Source: Rhodospirillaceae bacterium (lineage in GTDB: Bacteria; Pseudomonadota; Alphaproteobacteria; Reyranellales; Reyranellaceae). From it: a stretch of DNA of 64,000 nt. Each line of letters opens with the position of its first letter. Positions within the stretch are counted from its first letter, which is position 1. Under the pieces are notes generated by a model, which searched no databases, had not been told where the DNA came from, and saw only the letters and a program-made list of their open reading frames with translations. The position numbers and the translations under genes were made by a program. The stretch lies in the NCBI GenBank assembly GCA_009772935.1, contig WOUR01000010.1, positions 62,001 to 126,000 on the forward strand, read 5' to 3'. This document shows positions 15,974 to 24,362 of the stretch, piece by piece.

Positions 15974-18427
15974 TCAGAAGTCGGCCGTCAGCGAGACGTA
16001 GATGGTCCTCGGCGTGCCGCGATAGACGATGCCGCCGCTATAGCCGGACTGCCACGAGCTCTCGTTGAAGAGGTTCTCGACGTTGGCGCGCAAGACGAGT
16101 GGCTTGTGGTCGACCTCGAACCGGTAACGCGCACCGACGCCGATCAACGTATAGGCGGGGATGGCCTGGGTGTTGGCTTCGTTGATGTACTGACCGCTGA
16201 AGAAGTTGACGCGGCCGGTGAGGGTCAGAGCCTTCATGAACGGCGTGTCCCACTCCGCACCCAGCTTGAGCGTGACGTCGGGCGATGCCGGGGCCTTCCG
16301 CCCGTTGTACGTGCCGCCCGCGGTCTGTGTCAGACGGGCATCCAGCAGCATGAGTCCTCCCAGGATCCGAACACCCTCGATGGGCTCTCCGAAGACGTTC
16401 AGCTCGATGCCCTGGTTGACCTGCTGTCCGTCCACCGAGAAGACGTTCGTCGTGGGATCGGTGATTCCCGCCGGCTTTGTGATCTGGAACAGGCCCAGGG
16501 TGGTCGACCATTTACCGAAGTCGACCTTGACGCCGGCCTCCAGCTGCCACGATTGCGTCGGTGCGAAGATCTCACCCGCATTGGTCGCCGTGGTGGGTGC
16601 CGTCGGACCCTGCTCGAGCGCCTGGATGTAGTTGCCGTAGACCGACACGTTCTTCCAGGGCTTCACGATCACGCCGACGGCCGGCGAGAGCGCGCTGGCA
16701 AAGTAGCTGCTCGAGAGGGCTCCGGTCGTCGTGAAGTTGTCGTTCTGGATCGACTGGTTGCGAGCGCCGAGCATGACCTGGACGCGCTCGTCGAAGGCCG
16801 ACAGCGTGTCCGTCAGGGCAAACGAGCCGAGCGAGGTCGCCGAGGCCTTCGGTGGGTTGTTGTTGAAAGCGCTGCTGGCCGGCGCGCTGGTCATGACGGG
16901 ATTGTAGAGGCTGGTCGACTGGGAGAAGCTGAAGGGCAGGAACGTGCTTCCGACGATCTGCCAGTACCCGGTGGCAACCATCGCCAGCGAATGGCTGATG
17001 GGGCCGGTGTTCATCTTGCCACGGACGCCGACCTCACCAGTCTGCTTCCAGAAGGTGCGGGAATATTGCTGGCCGGAGGCGAGGAAGCTCCCCTGCGCGG
17101 TCATGTTGCGGCCGATGGTGCGCAGCCAGTTTTCGCGAAAGTACGACTGGCCATAGGCGGCGAAGGCGGTCCAGTCATTGGCGAGGTCGACCTCGCCGCG
17201 TGCCATCCCGTAGACGAATTCCGTGTCGATGGTCTCCCAGGGCTGCTGCACCGCCGACATCGCATTCGGTGCAGCAGGCACTTGCTGGTTGGCCGTCATG
17301 ATGAAGAGCTGGTTGCCGCCCATCGTATCCTGCTTCGTATAGCCGAAGTAGGTCGCGAGACGGACGTTGGAGCCGGCATAGTCGAGCGCGAGCGCCGCGT
17401 TGCCGATCCGCTCCTTGTTGTTCTGGAGCGGCGTATAGCCGTCGCGATAGAGCCCGTTGAAGCGAATGCCGAACGCGCCGTCCTTGCCGAAGCGCCGGCC
17501 GACATCGGCCACCCCGCCGACCTGACCGTTGGTGTTGTAGCTCGCGCCGGCTGACGTCAGCGGCTGGGCACCGGCCTTCTTCGGCGCCAGGTTGATCGTG
17601 CCGCCGATGGCGCCGACATAGCCGTTCAGGAAGGCGCTCGGTCCCCGGAAGACCTCGACGCGTTCGAACGCCTCGACGGGCACGCGGTCTTCCTGCACGA
17701 GGCCATAGAGGCCATCGAACGAGACGCCTCCGGCCCCAAGCTCGAACCCACGAATCCGGAACTGGTCGAACATCGACAGGCCGTACTTCGTAGCCGCTGC
17801 GTCGTTGGCGACGACGTCGGCGATCGTCCGGGCCTGCTGGTTCTGAACCAGCGTCGATGTGTAGCTGGTGCTGGTGAACGGCGTGTCCATGATGTCGCGG
17901 TTGCCGAGGAAGCCTTCGCGGCCACCCGTCGCGACCTGGCCTCCGGCGTAGGGCGGCGGCAGGTTGTCGATCGTCGATTGCTGCACCAGCCCCGAGCCCT
18001 GTACCTGCACCGCATCGAGTTGTACCGCTCCCGCACCCGACTCCGGCGCCTTGGTGATCGTCACGGTGTTGGCGCCGGTGAAGGCAAACGACACGCCGGT
18101 GCCGGCCAGCAACTGCTGCAACGCCTCGCGCGGCGTGAGCGTGCCCGTGACACCGGGCGAGCGTATCGTGGAGAGATCCCCCGTCCTGTAGGCGAAGGAA
18201 ATGCCTGTCTGGTCGGCAAACCGGTCGAGCGCGGAGGCGAGAGGCTGCGGCGGGATCGCGAAACTGCGCGGCTGGGCCGACTGGGCGATCTGCTCGTCCG
18301 CGGCCTGGCGCGCATCGCGCTCGTCCGCCTGAGCTGGCGACTGCAGGAGGAGCGCGGCCCCCGCTGCCATCGCGCCGGCCACACGCCAGTGCCTCTTCTT
18401 CACCGCCCTCGAATCGATCTCACCCAT
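15974..18427 (-). CDS. TonB-dependent ferric siderophore receptor with STN signalling domain
   Basis: An 817-residue outer-membrane receptor. After a signal peptide (KKRHWRVAGAMAAGAALLLQSP, cut near AQA) comes a secretin/TonB N-terminal domain (FAIPPQPLASALDRFADQTGISF... up to about residue 130), the mark of receptors that signal to an anti-sigma factor. The plug contains RIRGFELGAGGVSFDG and FRGPSAFLNG, and the barrel ends with the C-terminal aromatic signature YVSLTADF. The ATG at 18427 was chosen for its GAGGG ribosome-binding site and signal peptide; an in-frame ATG lies 22 codons upstream. With FecI and FecR encoded just before it, this is a complete surface-signalling system for a siderophore of unknown type. 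Confidence 0.95.
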   Translation of the reverse strand: MGEIDSRAVKKRHWRVAGAMAAGAALLLQSPAQADERDARQAADEQIAQSAQPRSFAIPPQPLASALDRFADQTGISFAYRTGDLSTIRSPGVTGTLTPREALQQLLAGTGVSFAFTGANTVTITKAPESGAGAVQLDAVQVQGSGLVQQSTIDNLPPPYAGGQVATGGREGFLGNRDIMDTPFTSTSYTSTLVQNQQARTIADVVANDAAATKYGLSMFDQFRIRGFELGAGGVSFDGLYGLVQEDRVPVEAFERVEVFRGPSAFLNGYVGAIGGTINLAPKKAGAQPLTSAGASYNTNGQVGGVADVGRRFGKDGAFGIRFNGLYRDGYTPLQNNKERIGNAALALDYAGSNVRLATYFGYTKQDTMGGNQLFIMTANQQVPAAPNAMSAVQQPWETIDTEFVYGMARGEVDLANDWTAFAAYGQSYFRENWLRTIGRNMTAQGSFLASGQQYSRTFWKQTGEVGVRGKMNTGPISHSLAMVATGYWQIVGSTFLPFSFSQSTSLYNPVMTSAPASSAFNNNPPKASATSLGSFALTDTLSAFDERVQVMLGARNQSIQNDNFTTTGALSSSYFASALSPAVGVIVKPWKNVSVYGNYIQALEQGPTAPTTATNAGEIFAPTQSWQLEAGVKVDFGKWSTTLGLFQITKPAGITDPTTNVFSVDGQQVNQGIELNVFGEPIEGVRILGGLMLLDARLTQTAGGTYNGRKAPASPDVTLKLGAEWDTPFMKALTLTGRVNFFSGQYINEANTQAIPAYTLIGVGARYRFEVDHKPLVLRANVENLFNESSWQSGYSGGIVYRGTPRTIYVSLTADF

Positions 18428-18562
18428 CTTTGCGCCCTCAACGCTGCACGCCGGGGCCTTGATGCGAACAAGTCGGATTCGCGTTCTCCCCATCCATAGA
18501 TCGAACGAGGGCGGCGCAATCGGTGCCGGTTCGATGATTTTTTTCCGACGCCCTCGCGGGCG

Positions 18563-19573
18563 TCAGCGCACGATCATCAGATACTTGGTGACCCGCGTGA
18601 CGGAGAGGCCGTGCGTTGCGGCGATCGCATCGATGCCGCCGTCGAGGTCGGCCAGCGCGACGCGCGCCGTCACCTCGCCGTAGCGCGAGGGACTACCCAT
18701 CAGCACGATCCTGCCGTCGTGGTAACGACCGATCTCTGCCAGTGCCTCGGCCAGCGGCCGGCTGCGGATGACGATGGCGCCATGACGCCAGGCCGTTGCT
18801 GCGGCGGCGTCGAGCCCACGGACAGGGCCGGGCGCCTCGCCCCGGCGGTAGCTCACCTGCTGCCCCGCCTCGACACTCGTGCCGGCTTCCGCCGAAGCAG
18901 AGGCCTGATCGGGAGACGTCACCCGCACGGTCCCTTCCGTGACCGTGACGGTTGCCCCTCCGTCCGCCTCCTTCACCGCAAACGCGGTGCCGACTGCCGT
19001 CGTCCGTCCATCCACCGCCGTGACGTCAAAGGGGCGCCCGGCATCCTTCCTGACTTCGAACAGGGCCTCGCCATGAAGCAGCTTCACGCGCCGGCGCTCG
19101 CCCGAATAGACGACGTCGATGGCGGTATCGGTGTTCAACCAGGCGATCGATCCGTCGGGCAGAGAAACGACGCGCTGCTCGCCCGCCGTCGTGCTGTGGT
19201 CGGCCAGCAATCGCGCGGGCAAGCGCGAGGTCGCCGGACCGAAAACGAAGAGAAGAAGGCAGGCTGCCGCCAGTCCGGAGGCGACCGAACCACCCCACAT
19301 CCAGCCGCGCCGAGGCCACCGTCGGGGCAGCGTCTTGGTCCGGTGCATGCGGCCCTCCGGCGCGAAGGCGGGTTCGAGGGGGTCGATGACTGACCAAAGG
19401 GTGCTGAGCTCCTCGTAAGCAGCCCGATGACGCGGATCGGCATTGCGCCAGGCCTCGAAGCAGGCCTCCTCCTCCGACGACGACCGAGTCCCGGCGCCGC
19501 GACGCAGAAACCAGTCCTGGGCGGCGGCGTCGATGTCGTCGACATTGCTGTGGTCGTTGCCTGGCGGGATCAC
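18563..19573 (-). CDS. fecR: FecR-type anti-sigma factor / sigma regulator
   Basis: A 336-residue membrane regulator. The N-terminal cytosolic part (residues 10-70) has the FecR N-domain pattern AAQDWFLRRGAG and EACFEAWRNADPRHRAAYEEL. One transmembrane helix lies near residues 93-112 (GGSVASGLAAACLLLFVFG). The periplasmic FecR domain carries GEQRVVSLPDGSIAWLNTDTAIDV, VKLLHGEALFEV and FAVKEADGGATVTVTEGTVRV. The C-terminal segment resembles the STN fold that contacts the receptor. It transmits the receptor state to the FecI sigma factor encoded 53 bp upstream. Typical length and order confirm the call. Confidence 0.93.
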   Translation of the reverse strand: MIPPGNDHSNVDDIDAAAQDWFLRRGAGTRSSSEEEACFEAWRNADPRHRAAYEELSTLWSVIDPLEPAFAPEGRMHRTKTLPRRWPRRGWMWGGSVASGLAAACLLLFVFGPATSRLPARLLADHSTTAGEQRVVSLPDGSIAWLNTDTAIDVVYSGERRRVKLLHGEALFEVRKDAGRPFDVTAVDGRTTAVGTAFAVKEADGGATVTVTEGTVRVTSPDQASASAEAGTSVEAGQQVSYRRGEAPGPVRGLDAAAATAWRHGAIVIRSRPLAEALAEIGRYHDGRIVLMGSPSRYGEVTARVALADLDGGIDAIAATHGLSVTRVTKYLMIVR

Positions 19574-19626
19574 TTGTCGCTACGCGTCTGTTCGCTGGAG
19601 CCTCATCCTATAGACGAGTGAGGCCG

Positions 19627-20169
19627 CTACTTCCTGCGCGTCCCGCCGTCGGAATCGGGTTCGGCGGCGCGAAAGCGCCGTCGCGCCTGCAGCAGCGTAT
19701 CCATGACGAACTTCAGATCCCGATAGACCGTCGTCGCCCCAAGTCCGAGAATCTCGGCGATCTCGGCCTGCGATCTGCCTTCATAGCGGTGAAGATGGAA
19801 AACCTGCCGGCAGCGCTCGGGCAGACCGGCAATCGCGGCGTCCAGATACCGCAGCTCGTCTCGCGCCAGCGCATGTCGCTCGGGTGTGAGTTCGTCGTTC
19901 TGTTGCCACGCGGTACCGCCGGATTCCGCCAGGATCGCGCCACGGCGGCCTTCCACGCGCAGATGGTCCGTCGCGAGGTTCGCGGCCACGCCGAAGAGAT
20001 AGGCCTTGCGGTCGCGGATTTCGGAATGATCGGCGACACCCATAAGCTTGAGATACAGGTCGTGGGCAATGTCGGAGGCGAGTTGCACGGAACCCAGGCG
20101 CCTCGCGAGAAAACGCTGCAGCTCCCACTCGTGCTCGCGATATGCCTGCAACAGCGCTGATTCCTGCAT
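19627..20169 (-). CDS. FecI-type ECF sigma factor
   Basis: A 180-residue extracytoplasmic-function sigma factor. Region 2 covers about residues 8-75 (ELQRFLARRLGSVQLASDIAHDLYLKLM ... RKAYLFGVAANLATDHLR), and region 4 covers about 105-160 (LPERCRQVFHLHRYEGRSQAEIAEILGLGATTVYRDL). It would direct RNA polymerase to the receptor gene promoter when FecR signals ferric siderophore. It is the first gene of the iron operon. A degenerate Fur-box-like sequence lies at 20217-20235, 48 bp upstream of the start, consistent with iron repression. Confidence 0.93.
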   Translation of the reverse strand: MQESALLQAYREHEWELQRFLARRLGSVQLASDIAHDLYLKLMGVADHSEIRDRKAYLFGVAANLATDHLRVEGRRGAILAESGGTAWQQNDELTPERHALARDELRYLDAAIAGLPERCRQVFHLHRYEGRSQAEIAEILGLGATTVYRDLKFVMDTLLQARRRFRAAEPDSDGGTRRK

Positions 20170-20216
20170 CTGCCTCCGCCCCTGCCTCCGGCGTCGGCCA
20201 ACAATCTAGATCAAAT

Positions 20217-20235
20217 GCGAATTACTATCAATTGC
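20217..20235 (-). promoter_or_regulatory. Fur-box-like site upstream of the FecI sigma gene
   Basis: The 19-mer GCGAATTACTATCAATTGC agrees with 11 of 19 positions of the classical Fur consensus GATAATGATAATCATTATC, by hand alignment, and is AT-rich in a GC-rich setting. It lies 48 bp upstream of the sigma-factor start, where an iron repressor would be expected. Alphaproteobacteria also use other iron regulators (RirA, Irr), so the binder is uncertain. Confidence 0.4.
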
Positions 20236-20275
20236 GATAAACCATTTGGCGTCGGCAGATTGAGGCCGTGCGCAC

Positions 20276-21016
20276 TCACCACGGCACCGGATCGCCGCGG
20301 TGATCGAAGAAGCCGCCGCTGCTGCCGGGCGGCAGGCGATCGATCACGTCGAGCAGCCGCCCCGCGGCCTGCTCGGGCGTCTGCACGTCGAGGCCCGCCT
20401 TCACGAAGGGAGACGAAAGCGATGTGGCGACCGTCCCGGGATGGAGCGCGACGCAGAGCGCGGCCGGCTGGCGGCGACCAAGCTCGATGGCGGCCGTGCG
20501 CACGAGCTGATTGAGCGCAGCCTTTGACGCGCGGTAGCCATACCAGCCACCCAGCCGGTTATCGGCGATGCTGCCGACCCTGGCCGACAGCGTGGCGAAC
20601 ACGGACCGCCCCTGGCGCGGCAGCAACGGCAGGAAGTGCTTCATCAGCAGCGCGGGACCAATGGCGTTCACGGCGAACGCCTTCGCCAATTGCACCGCAT
20701 CGAGATCGCGCCAGCTCTTTTCGGGCGAGAGACCTTCGGCGTGGAGGATTCCACTCGCATCGACAATCAGGCGCACATCTGCCCCGAGCGCTTGGATTTG
20801 ACACGCAGCCTCGGCAATGCTCGCCTCGTCCGTCAGGTCGAGCGGCGGCGAACCTCTTCGCCCCAGTCCCAGCACCGAGTTGAAGCGTGGCTGCGCTGAG
20901 AGGCGTGCCAGCAAGGCGCTGCCGATGCCTCCCGACGAACCGACGACGATGGCGATGCCTCCCGCCGGGAGCGCAGCCCCATGTGCCGCACCGGCGTCTG
21001 CAACATCGGAGTCCAT
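20276..21016 (-). CDS. Short-chain dehydrogenase/reductase (C-factor/CsgA-like)
   Basis: A 246-residue Rossmann-fold oxidoreductase. The nucleotide site reads IVVGSSGGIGSALLARL near residue 25, and the catalytic Tyr-Lys pair is in GWYGYRASKAALNQLVRTAA with the Ser in TLSARVGS. HPGTVATSLSSPF follows, typical of the C-factor/CsgA-like group. The substrate is unknown. The start is uncertain between ATGs at 21016, 21031 and 21043; 21016 has a modest AGGGCAGAG ahead of it and leaves little non-conserved N-terminus. It is on the same strand as mcd but 63 bp beyond the mcd stop, so co-transcription is possible. Confidence 0.85.
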   Translation of the reverse strand: MDSDVADAGAAHGAALPAGGIAIVVGSSGGIGSALLARLSAQPRFNSVLGLGRRGSPPLDLTDEASIAEAACQIQALGADVRLIVDASGILHAEGLSPEKSWRDLDAVQLAKAFAVNAIGPALLMKHFLPLLPRQGRSVFATLSARVGSIADNRLGGWYGYRASKAALNQLVRTAAIELGRRQPAALCVALHPGTVATSLSSPFVKAGLDVQTPEQAAGRLLDVIDRLPPGSSGGFFDHRGDPVPW

Positions 21017-21079
21017 ACTCTGCCCTTTCATGGTCCCGCACACGCTACGCGACCGGCCGGGCAGCGGATCAGGGGATCG

Positions 21080-22720
21080 CTAGTTGCGGCCCTCGATCAG
21101 GCCGCGGCAGACCACCTGCGCCTGGATCTCCGCCGCCCCCTCGAAGATGTTGAGGATGCGGGCGTCGCACAGGACGCGGCTGACGGGGTATTCCATCGCA
21201 TAGCCGTTGCCGCCGTGGATCTGCAGCGCATTGTCGGCATTGCTCCAGGCGACGCGAGCGGCCAGCAGCTTGGCCATGCCCGCCTCGATGTCGCAGCGGC
21301 GGTCGGAATCCTTCTCGCGCGCGGCGAAGTAGGTGAGCTGGCGGGCGATCATGGTCTCGACTGCCATCCAGGCGATCTTCCCGGCGACGCGCGGAAAGGC
21401 GTAGAGCGGCTTGGCGAACTGGATGCGCTCCCTGGCGTAGCGAAGGCCGAGCTCGAGCGCGTTCTGGGCCACGCCGACGGCGCGGGCCGCGGTCTGGATG
21501 CGCGCGCTCTCGAAGGTCGCCATGAGCTGCTTGAAGCCCTGGCCCTCCTTCTCGCCCAGCAGGTTGGCGGCCGGCACCTCGAAGCCGTCGAAGCCGATCT
21601 CGTACTCCTTCATGCCGCGATAGCCGAGTACCCTGATCTCGCCGCCGCTCATGCCCTTGGCCGGGAACGGATCGGCGTCGGTCCCGCGCGGCTTCTCGGC
21701 CAGGAACATCGACAGTCCCTGATAGCCGGGCTTGGAGGCATCGCTGCGCGCCAGCAGGGTCATGATGTCGGCGCGCGCGGCGTGGGTGATCCAGGTCTTG
21801 TTGCCGTTGATCTTGTACGTGTCGCCGTCGAGCACGGCGCGCGTGCGCAGGCTCGCCAGGTCCGAACCGGTGTTGGGCTCGGTGAAGACTGCCGTCGGTA
21901 GCAGCTCGCCCGACGCGATGCGCGACAGGTATTTCTGCTTCTGCGCCTCGGTGCCGCCCGCGCGGATCAGCTCGGCCGCGATCTCGGAGCGCGTGCCGAG
22001 CGAGCCCACGCCGATATAGCCGCGCGACAGCTCCTCGGTGACGACGCACATGGCGAGCTTGCCCATGCCCAGCCCGCCCCACTCCTCCGGGACGGTGAGG
22101 CCGAACACACCGAGATCGGCCATCTGCTGCACCACCGGCATCGGAATGAGTTCGTCGCGCAGGTGCCAGCCATGGGCGTGCGGCGCCACCTCGGTGTCGA
22201 CGAAGCGGCGGAACTGCCGGCGGACCTCTTCGAGTGCCTCGTCGCCCAGTTCGAGCGCACCGAAGCCGCCGGTCTCAAGGCCATCCGAAATGAGCTCGGC
22301 GATGCGGCCGCGCACCGCCGGCGTGTTGCCGGCGATCAGCTTGGCAACGGCCGGCGTTTCGAGCGCTGAGCCGTCGAGCCCGAAATCGCCCGGACGCACG
22401 ATCTCGACCTGGCTGATGGCGATGCCGCCCTTCAGCTGCGCAAGGTACTCGCCGTAGGCCGACTGCAGGATCAGGCTCTCGAGTTCGCCGCCCGCACCCG
22501 CCTCGGCCCAGCGCCGCATCTGGCGCAACGCCGCGACATAGGTCGCGATCCAGGCGAAGCCATGCGCGGCGAACTGCTCGCGCTCCAGCAGCTTCGGATC
22601 GACCTTGCCCTGCGGCGCGACGAGCGCCCGCACCGCTTCGCGGGCGGCGGTCTCATGGCGGCCTGCAGCGTCCTCAGCCTCGGCGCACAGGGAAAGAAGG
22701 TCAGGAAGAATCGGGGACAT
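21080..22720 (-). CDS. mcd: (2S)-methylsuccinyl-CoA dehydrogenase (ethylmalonyl-CoA pathway)
   Basis: A 546-residue acyl-CoA dehydrogenase-family flavoprotein. The family core is clear: FGLTVPEEWGGLGMGKLAMCVVTEEL, the FAD motif FTEPNTGSDLASLRTRA, GNKTWITHAARADIMTLLAR, and C-terminal ALQIHGGNGYAMEYPVSRVL with NIFEGAAEIQAQ. A roughly 150-residue N-terminal extension precedes the core, which ordinary ~380-residue acyl-CoA dehydrogenases lack but methylsuccinyl-CoA dehydrogenases (about 550 residues) have. Its position directly after ccr supports the assignment: Mcd oxidises methylsuccinyl-CoA to mesaconyl-CoA in acetyl-CoA assimilation, giving electrons to ETF. ATG at 22720 begins the conserved MSPILPDLLSLC; upstream frames run into ccr and the repeat. 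Confidence 0.9.
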   Translation of the reverse strand: MSPILPDLLSLCAEAEDAAGRHETAAREAVRALVAPQGKVDPKLLEREQFAAHGFAWIATYVAALRQMRRWAEAGAGGELESLILQSAYGEYLAQLKGGIAISQVEIVRPGDFGLDGSALETPAVAKLIAGNTPAVRGRIAELISDGLETGGFGALELGDEALEEVRRQFRRFVDTEVAPHAHGWHLRDELIPMPVVQQMADLGVFGLTVPEEWGGLGMGKLAMCVVTEELSRGYIGVGSLGTRSEIAAELIRAGGTEAQKQKYLSRIASGELLPTAVFTEPNTGSDLASLRTRAVLDGDTYKINGNKTWITHAARADIMTLLARSDASKPGYQGLSMFLAEKPRGTDADPFPAKGMSGGEIRVLGYRGMKEYEIGFDGFEVPAANLLGEKEGQGFKQLMATFESARIQTAARAVGVAQNALELGLRYARERIQFAKPLYAFPRVAGKIAWMAVETMIARQLTYFAAREKDSDRRCDIEAGMAKLLAARVAWSNADNALQIHGGNGYAMEYPVSRVLCDARILNIFEGAAEIQAQVVCRGLIEGRN

Positions 22721-22739
22721 GGCGGACTCGAAATCATCT

Positions 22740-22855
22740 CCTCCCCCGTCACACAGGGGAGGTGCCCCCGAAGGGGGCGGAGGGGGAAAGCAACGGACCG
22801 GACGGGGGTCTTTCCCCTCCGGCCATCGGCCACCTCCCCCGCTTTGCGGGGGAGG
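22740..22855. repeat. Long imperfect inverted-repeat element between ccr and mcd
   Basis: Both ends read CCTCCCCCG, a short variable loop, then GGGGAGGTG when each is read inward. They continue with related G/C blocks to GGAGGGG(G)AAAG on both arms. The element is about 116 bp and fills almost the whole gap between the ccr stop and the mcd start. Each arm also contains its own small hairpin (for example CCCCCGAAGGGGG). It looks like a dispersed palindromic element of the REP/MITE kind. Being within the ccr-mcd transcript, it could also set relative expression. Confidence 0.7.
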
Positions 22856-22863
22856 CAAGACAC

Positions 22864-24153
22864 TTAGTCGTCCAGCGCGTCCTCGAGGGTGCGCAGGCCG
22901 GGGCGCTTGGCGGAGACCAGCACGGCCATGTTTCCGGGCTTGTGCTGGTTCTTCCACATCTTGGTGTGGGCCTTGGGAATGTCGGCCCATTCGAAGACTT
23001 CGCTCATGCACGGGTCGATGCGGCGCTCGATCACCAACTGGTTGGCCTGGCTGGCCTGCAGCAGGTTGGCGAAATGGCTGCCCTGGATGCGCTTCTGGCG
23101 CATCCACACGAAACGCGCGTCCATGGTGAGGTTGAAGCCGGTGGTGCCGGCGCAGAACACCACCATGCCGCCGCGCTTCACGATGAAGCAGGAGACCGGG
23201 AAGGTCTGCTCGCCGGGATGCTCGAACACGAAGTCGACGTCGTTGCCCTTGCCCGTATGTTCCCAGATCGCGGCGCCGAACTTGCGGCACTTCTTCATGT
23301 ACTCGGCATAGCCCGCCTGGTCGTCGACGTCGGGCAGCTGGCCCCAGCAGTCGAAGTCGTTGCGGTTGATGACGCCGCGCGCGCCGAGCGACATCACGAA
23401 ATCCTTCTTCGACGGATCGGAGATCACGCCGATGGCGTTGGCGCCGGCGGTGGCGATCAGCTGGATCGCCATCGAGCCGAGGCCGCCTGCCGCCCCCCAC
23501 ACGAGAACGTTGTGGCCGGGCCGCAGGATGTGCGGGCGGTGGCCGAACAGCATGCGATAGGCGGTCGCGAGGGTGAGCGTGTAGGAGGCGCTCTCCTCCC
23601 AGGTGAGGTGCGCCGGACGCTTCATGAGCTGGCGCGCCTGGACCTTGCAGAACTGCGCGAACGAACCATCGGGCGTCTCGTACCCCCAGATGCGCTGGCT
23701 GGTGGAGAACATCGGATCGCCGCCGTTGCACTCCTCGTCGTCGCCATCGTCCTGATTGCAGTGGATGACGACCTCGTCACCGACCTTCCAGCGCTTCACC
23801 TTGGCGCCGACCGCCCAGACGATGCCCGAGGCATCTGAGCCGGCGATGTGGAAGGGCTGCTTGTGCACGTCGAACGGCGAGATCGGCAGGCCGAGCCCCG
23901 CCCATACGCCGTTGTAGTTCACGCCGGCCGCCATCACGAGGACCAGCACCTCGTCCTCGCCGATCGTATGGGTCGGCACGACCTCGAGCTGCATGGACTG
24001 TTCCGGGGGCCCGTGACGGTCGCGCCGGATGACCCAGGCGTACATGTTCTTCGGCACATGCCCGAGCGGCGGAATCTCCCCGACTTCGTAGAGATCCTTC
24101 TTCGGCTGATTGGCCGTGGGATGGGGGCGAGCCGCGAAAGCGACGACGGACAT
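22864..24153 (-). CDS. ccr: Crotonyl-CoA carboxylase/reductase
   Basis: The key enzyme of the ethylmalonyl-CoA pathway; it reductively carboxylates crotonyl-CoA with CO2 and NADPH to ethylmalonyl-CoA. The 429-residue protein is an MDR-superfamily member with the Ccr-specific stretches PPLGHVPKNMYAWVIRRDRHG, AAGVNYNGVWAGLG and HCNQDDGDDEECNGGDPMF, the NADPH fold WGAAGGLGSMAIQLI near residue 220, and FVWMRQKRIQGSHFAN near the CoA site. The length and these blocks separate it from simple quinone reductases. A strong AGGAGG precedes the ATG at 24153. The upstream gap holds an inverted repeat (24184-24213) that may regulate it. Confidence 0.96.
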   Translation of the reverse strand: MSVVAFAARPHPTANQPKKDLYEVGEIPPLGHVPKNMYAWVIRRDRHGPPEQSMQLEVVPTHTIGEDEVLVLVMAAGVNYNGVWAGLGLPISPFDVHKQPFHIAGSDASGIVWAVGAKVKRWKVGDEVVIHCNQDDGDDEECNGGDPMFSTSQRIWGYETPDGSFAQFCKVQARQLMKRPAHLTWEESASYTLTLATAYRMLFGHRPHILRPGHNVLVWGAAGGLGSMAIQLIATAGANAIGVISDPSKKDFVMSLGARGVINRNDFDCWGQLPDVDDQAGYAEYMKKCRKFGAAIWEHTGKGNDVDFVFEHPGEQTFPVSCFIVKRGGMVVFCAGTTGFNLTMDARFVWMRQKRIQGSHFANLLQASQANQLVIERRIDPCMSEVFEWADIPKAHTKMWKNQHKPGNMAVLVSAKRPGLRTLEDALDD

Positions 24154-24183
24154 GGCAAATCCTCCTGCGTTGCGGCGAAACTA

Positions 24184-24213
24184 TTGCTGCATTCGCGAGA
24201 GTGCAATGCACAA
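24184..24213 (-). promoter_or_regulatory. Inverted repeat and promoter candidate upstream of ccr
   Basis: TGCATT and AATGCA arms separated by 11 bp, with TTG/CAA continuing the symmetry one base out of register on one side. On the minus strand a -35-like TTGCAC with TAGTTT 17 bp downstream overlaps the repeat. The site ends about 30 bp upstream of the ccr start. An operator for a carbon-source regulator is plausible; the regulator is not identifiable. Confidence 0.4.
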
Positions 24214-24315
24214 ATACTATTCGGAACGGTTGGCACGGGGGAAAAACAACAAAATTACTCACGCCCTGCGGAAATTCCGCATTGCCGGCCTGTCGAAGTC
24301 GCGGCAGGCTCAGGA

Positions 24316-24333
24316 GGTAAACGGTCGTTTACC
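24316..24333. promoter_or_regulatory. Perfect palindrome GGTAAACG-GT-CGTTTACC upstream of the luciferase-like gene
   Basis: Eight-base arms without mismatch around a two-base centre, 30 bp upstream of the start at 24363. The arms look like operators of TetR-family repressors, which often bind TAAACG/CGTTTA palindromes. No regulator gene is adjacent. Confidence 0.55.
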
Positions 24334-24362
24334 AAACAGCTCGAGTTTAGGGAGAGCGCACC

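Noticed and set aside
18547..18564. GACGCCC-TCGC-GGGCGTC hairpin at the end of fecR, considered as a terminator
   Set aside because: On the fecR strand the hairpin is followed by an A-tract, not a T-tract, and it overlaps the stop codon. The receptor gene follows directly, so termination here is unlikely.
24280..24320. GCCTG...CAGGC hairpin upstream of the luciferase-like gene
   Set aside because: Arms are only five bases with an uneven loop, weaker than the adjacent perfect palindrome, and similar short stems are frequent in GC-rich DNA.
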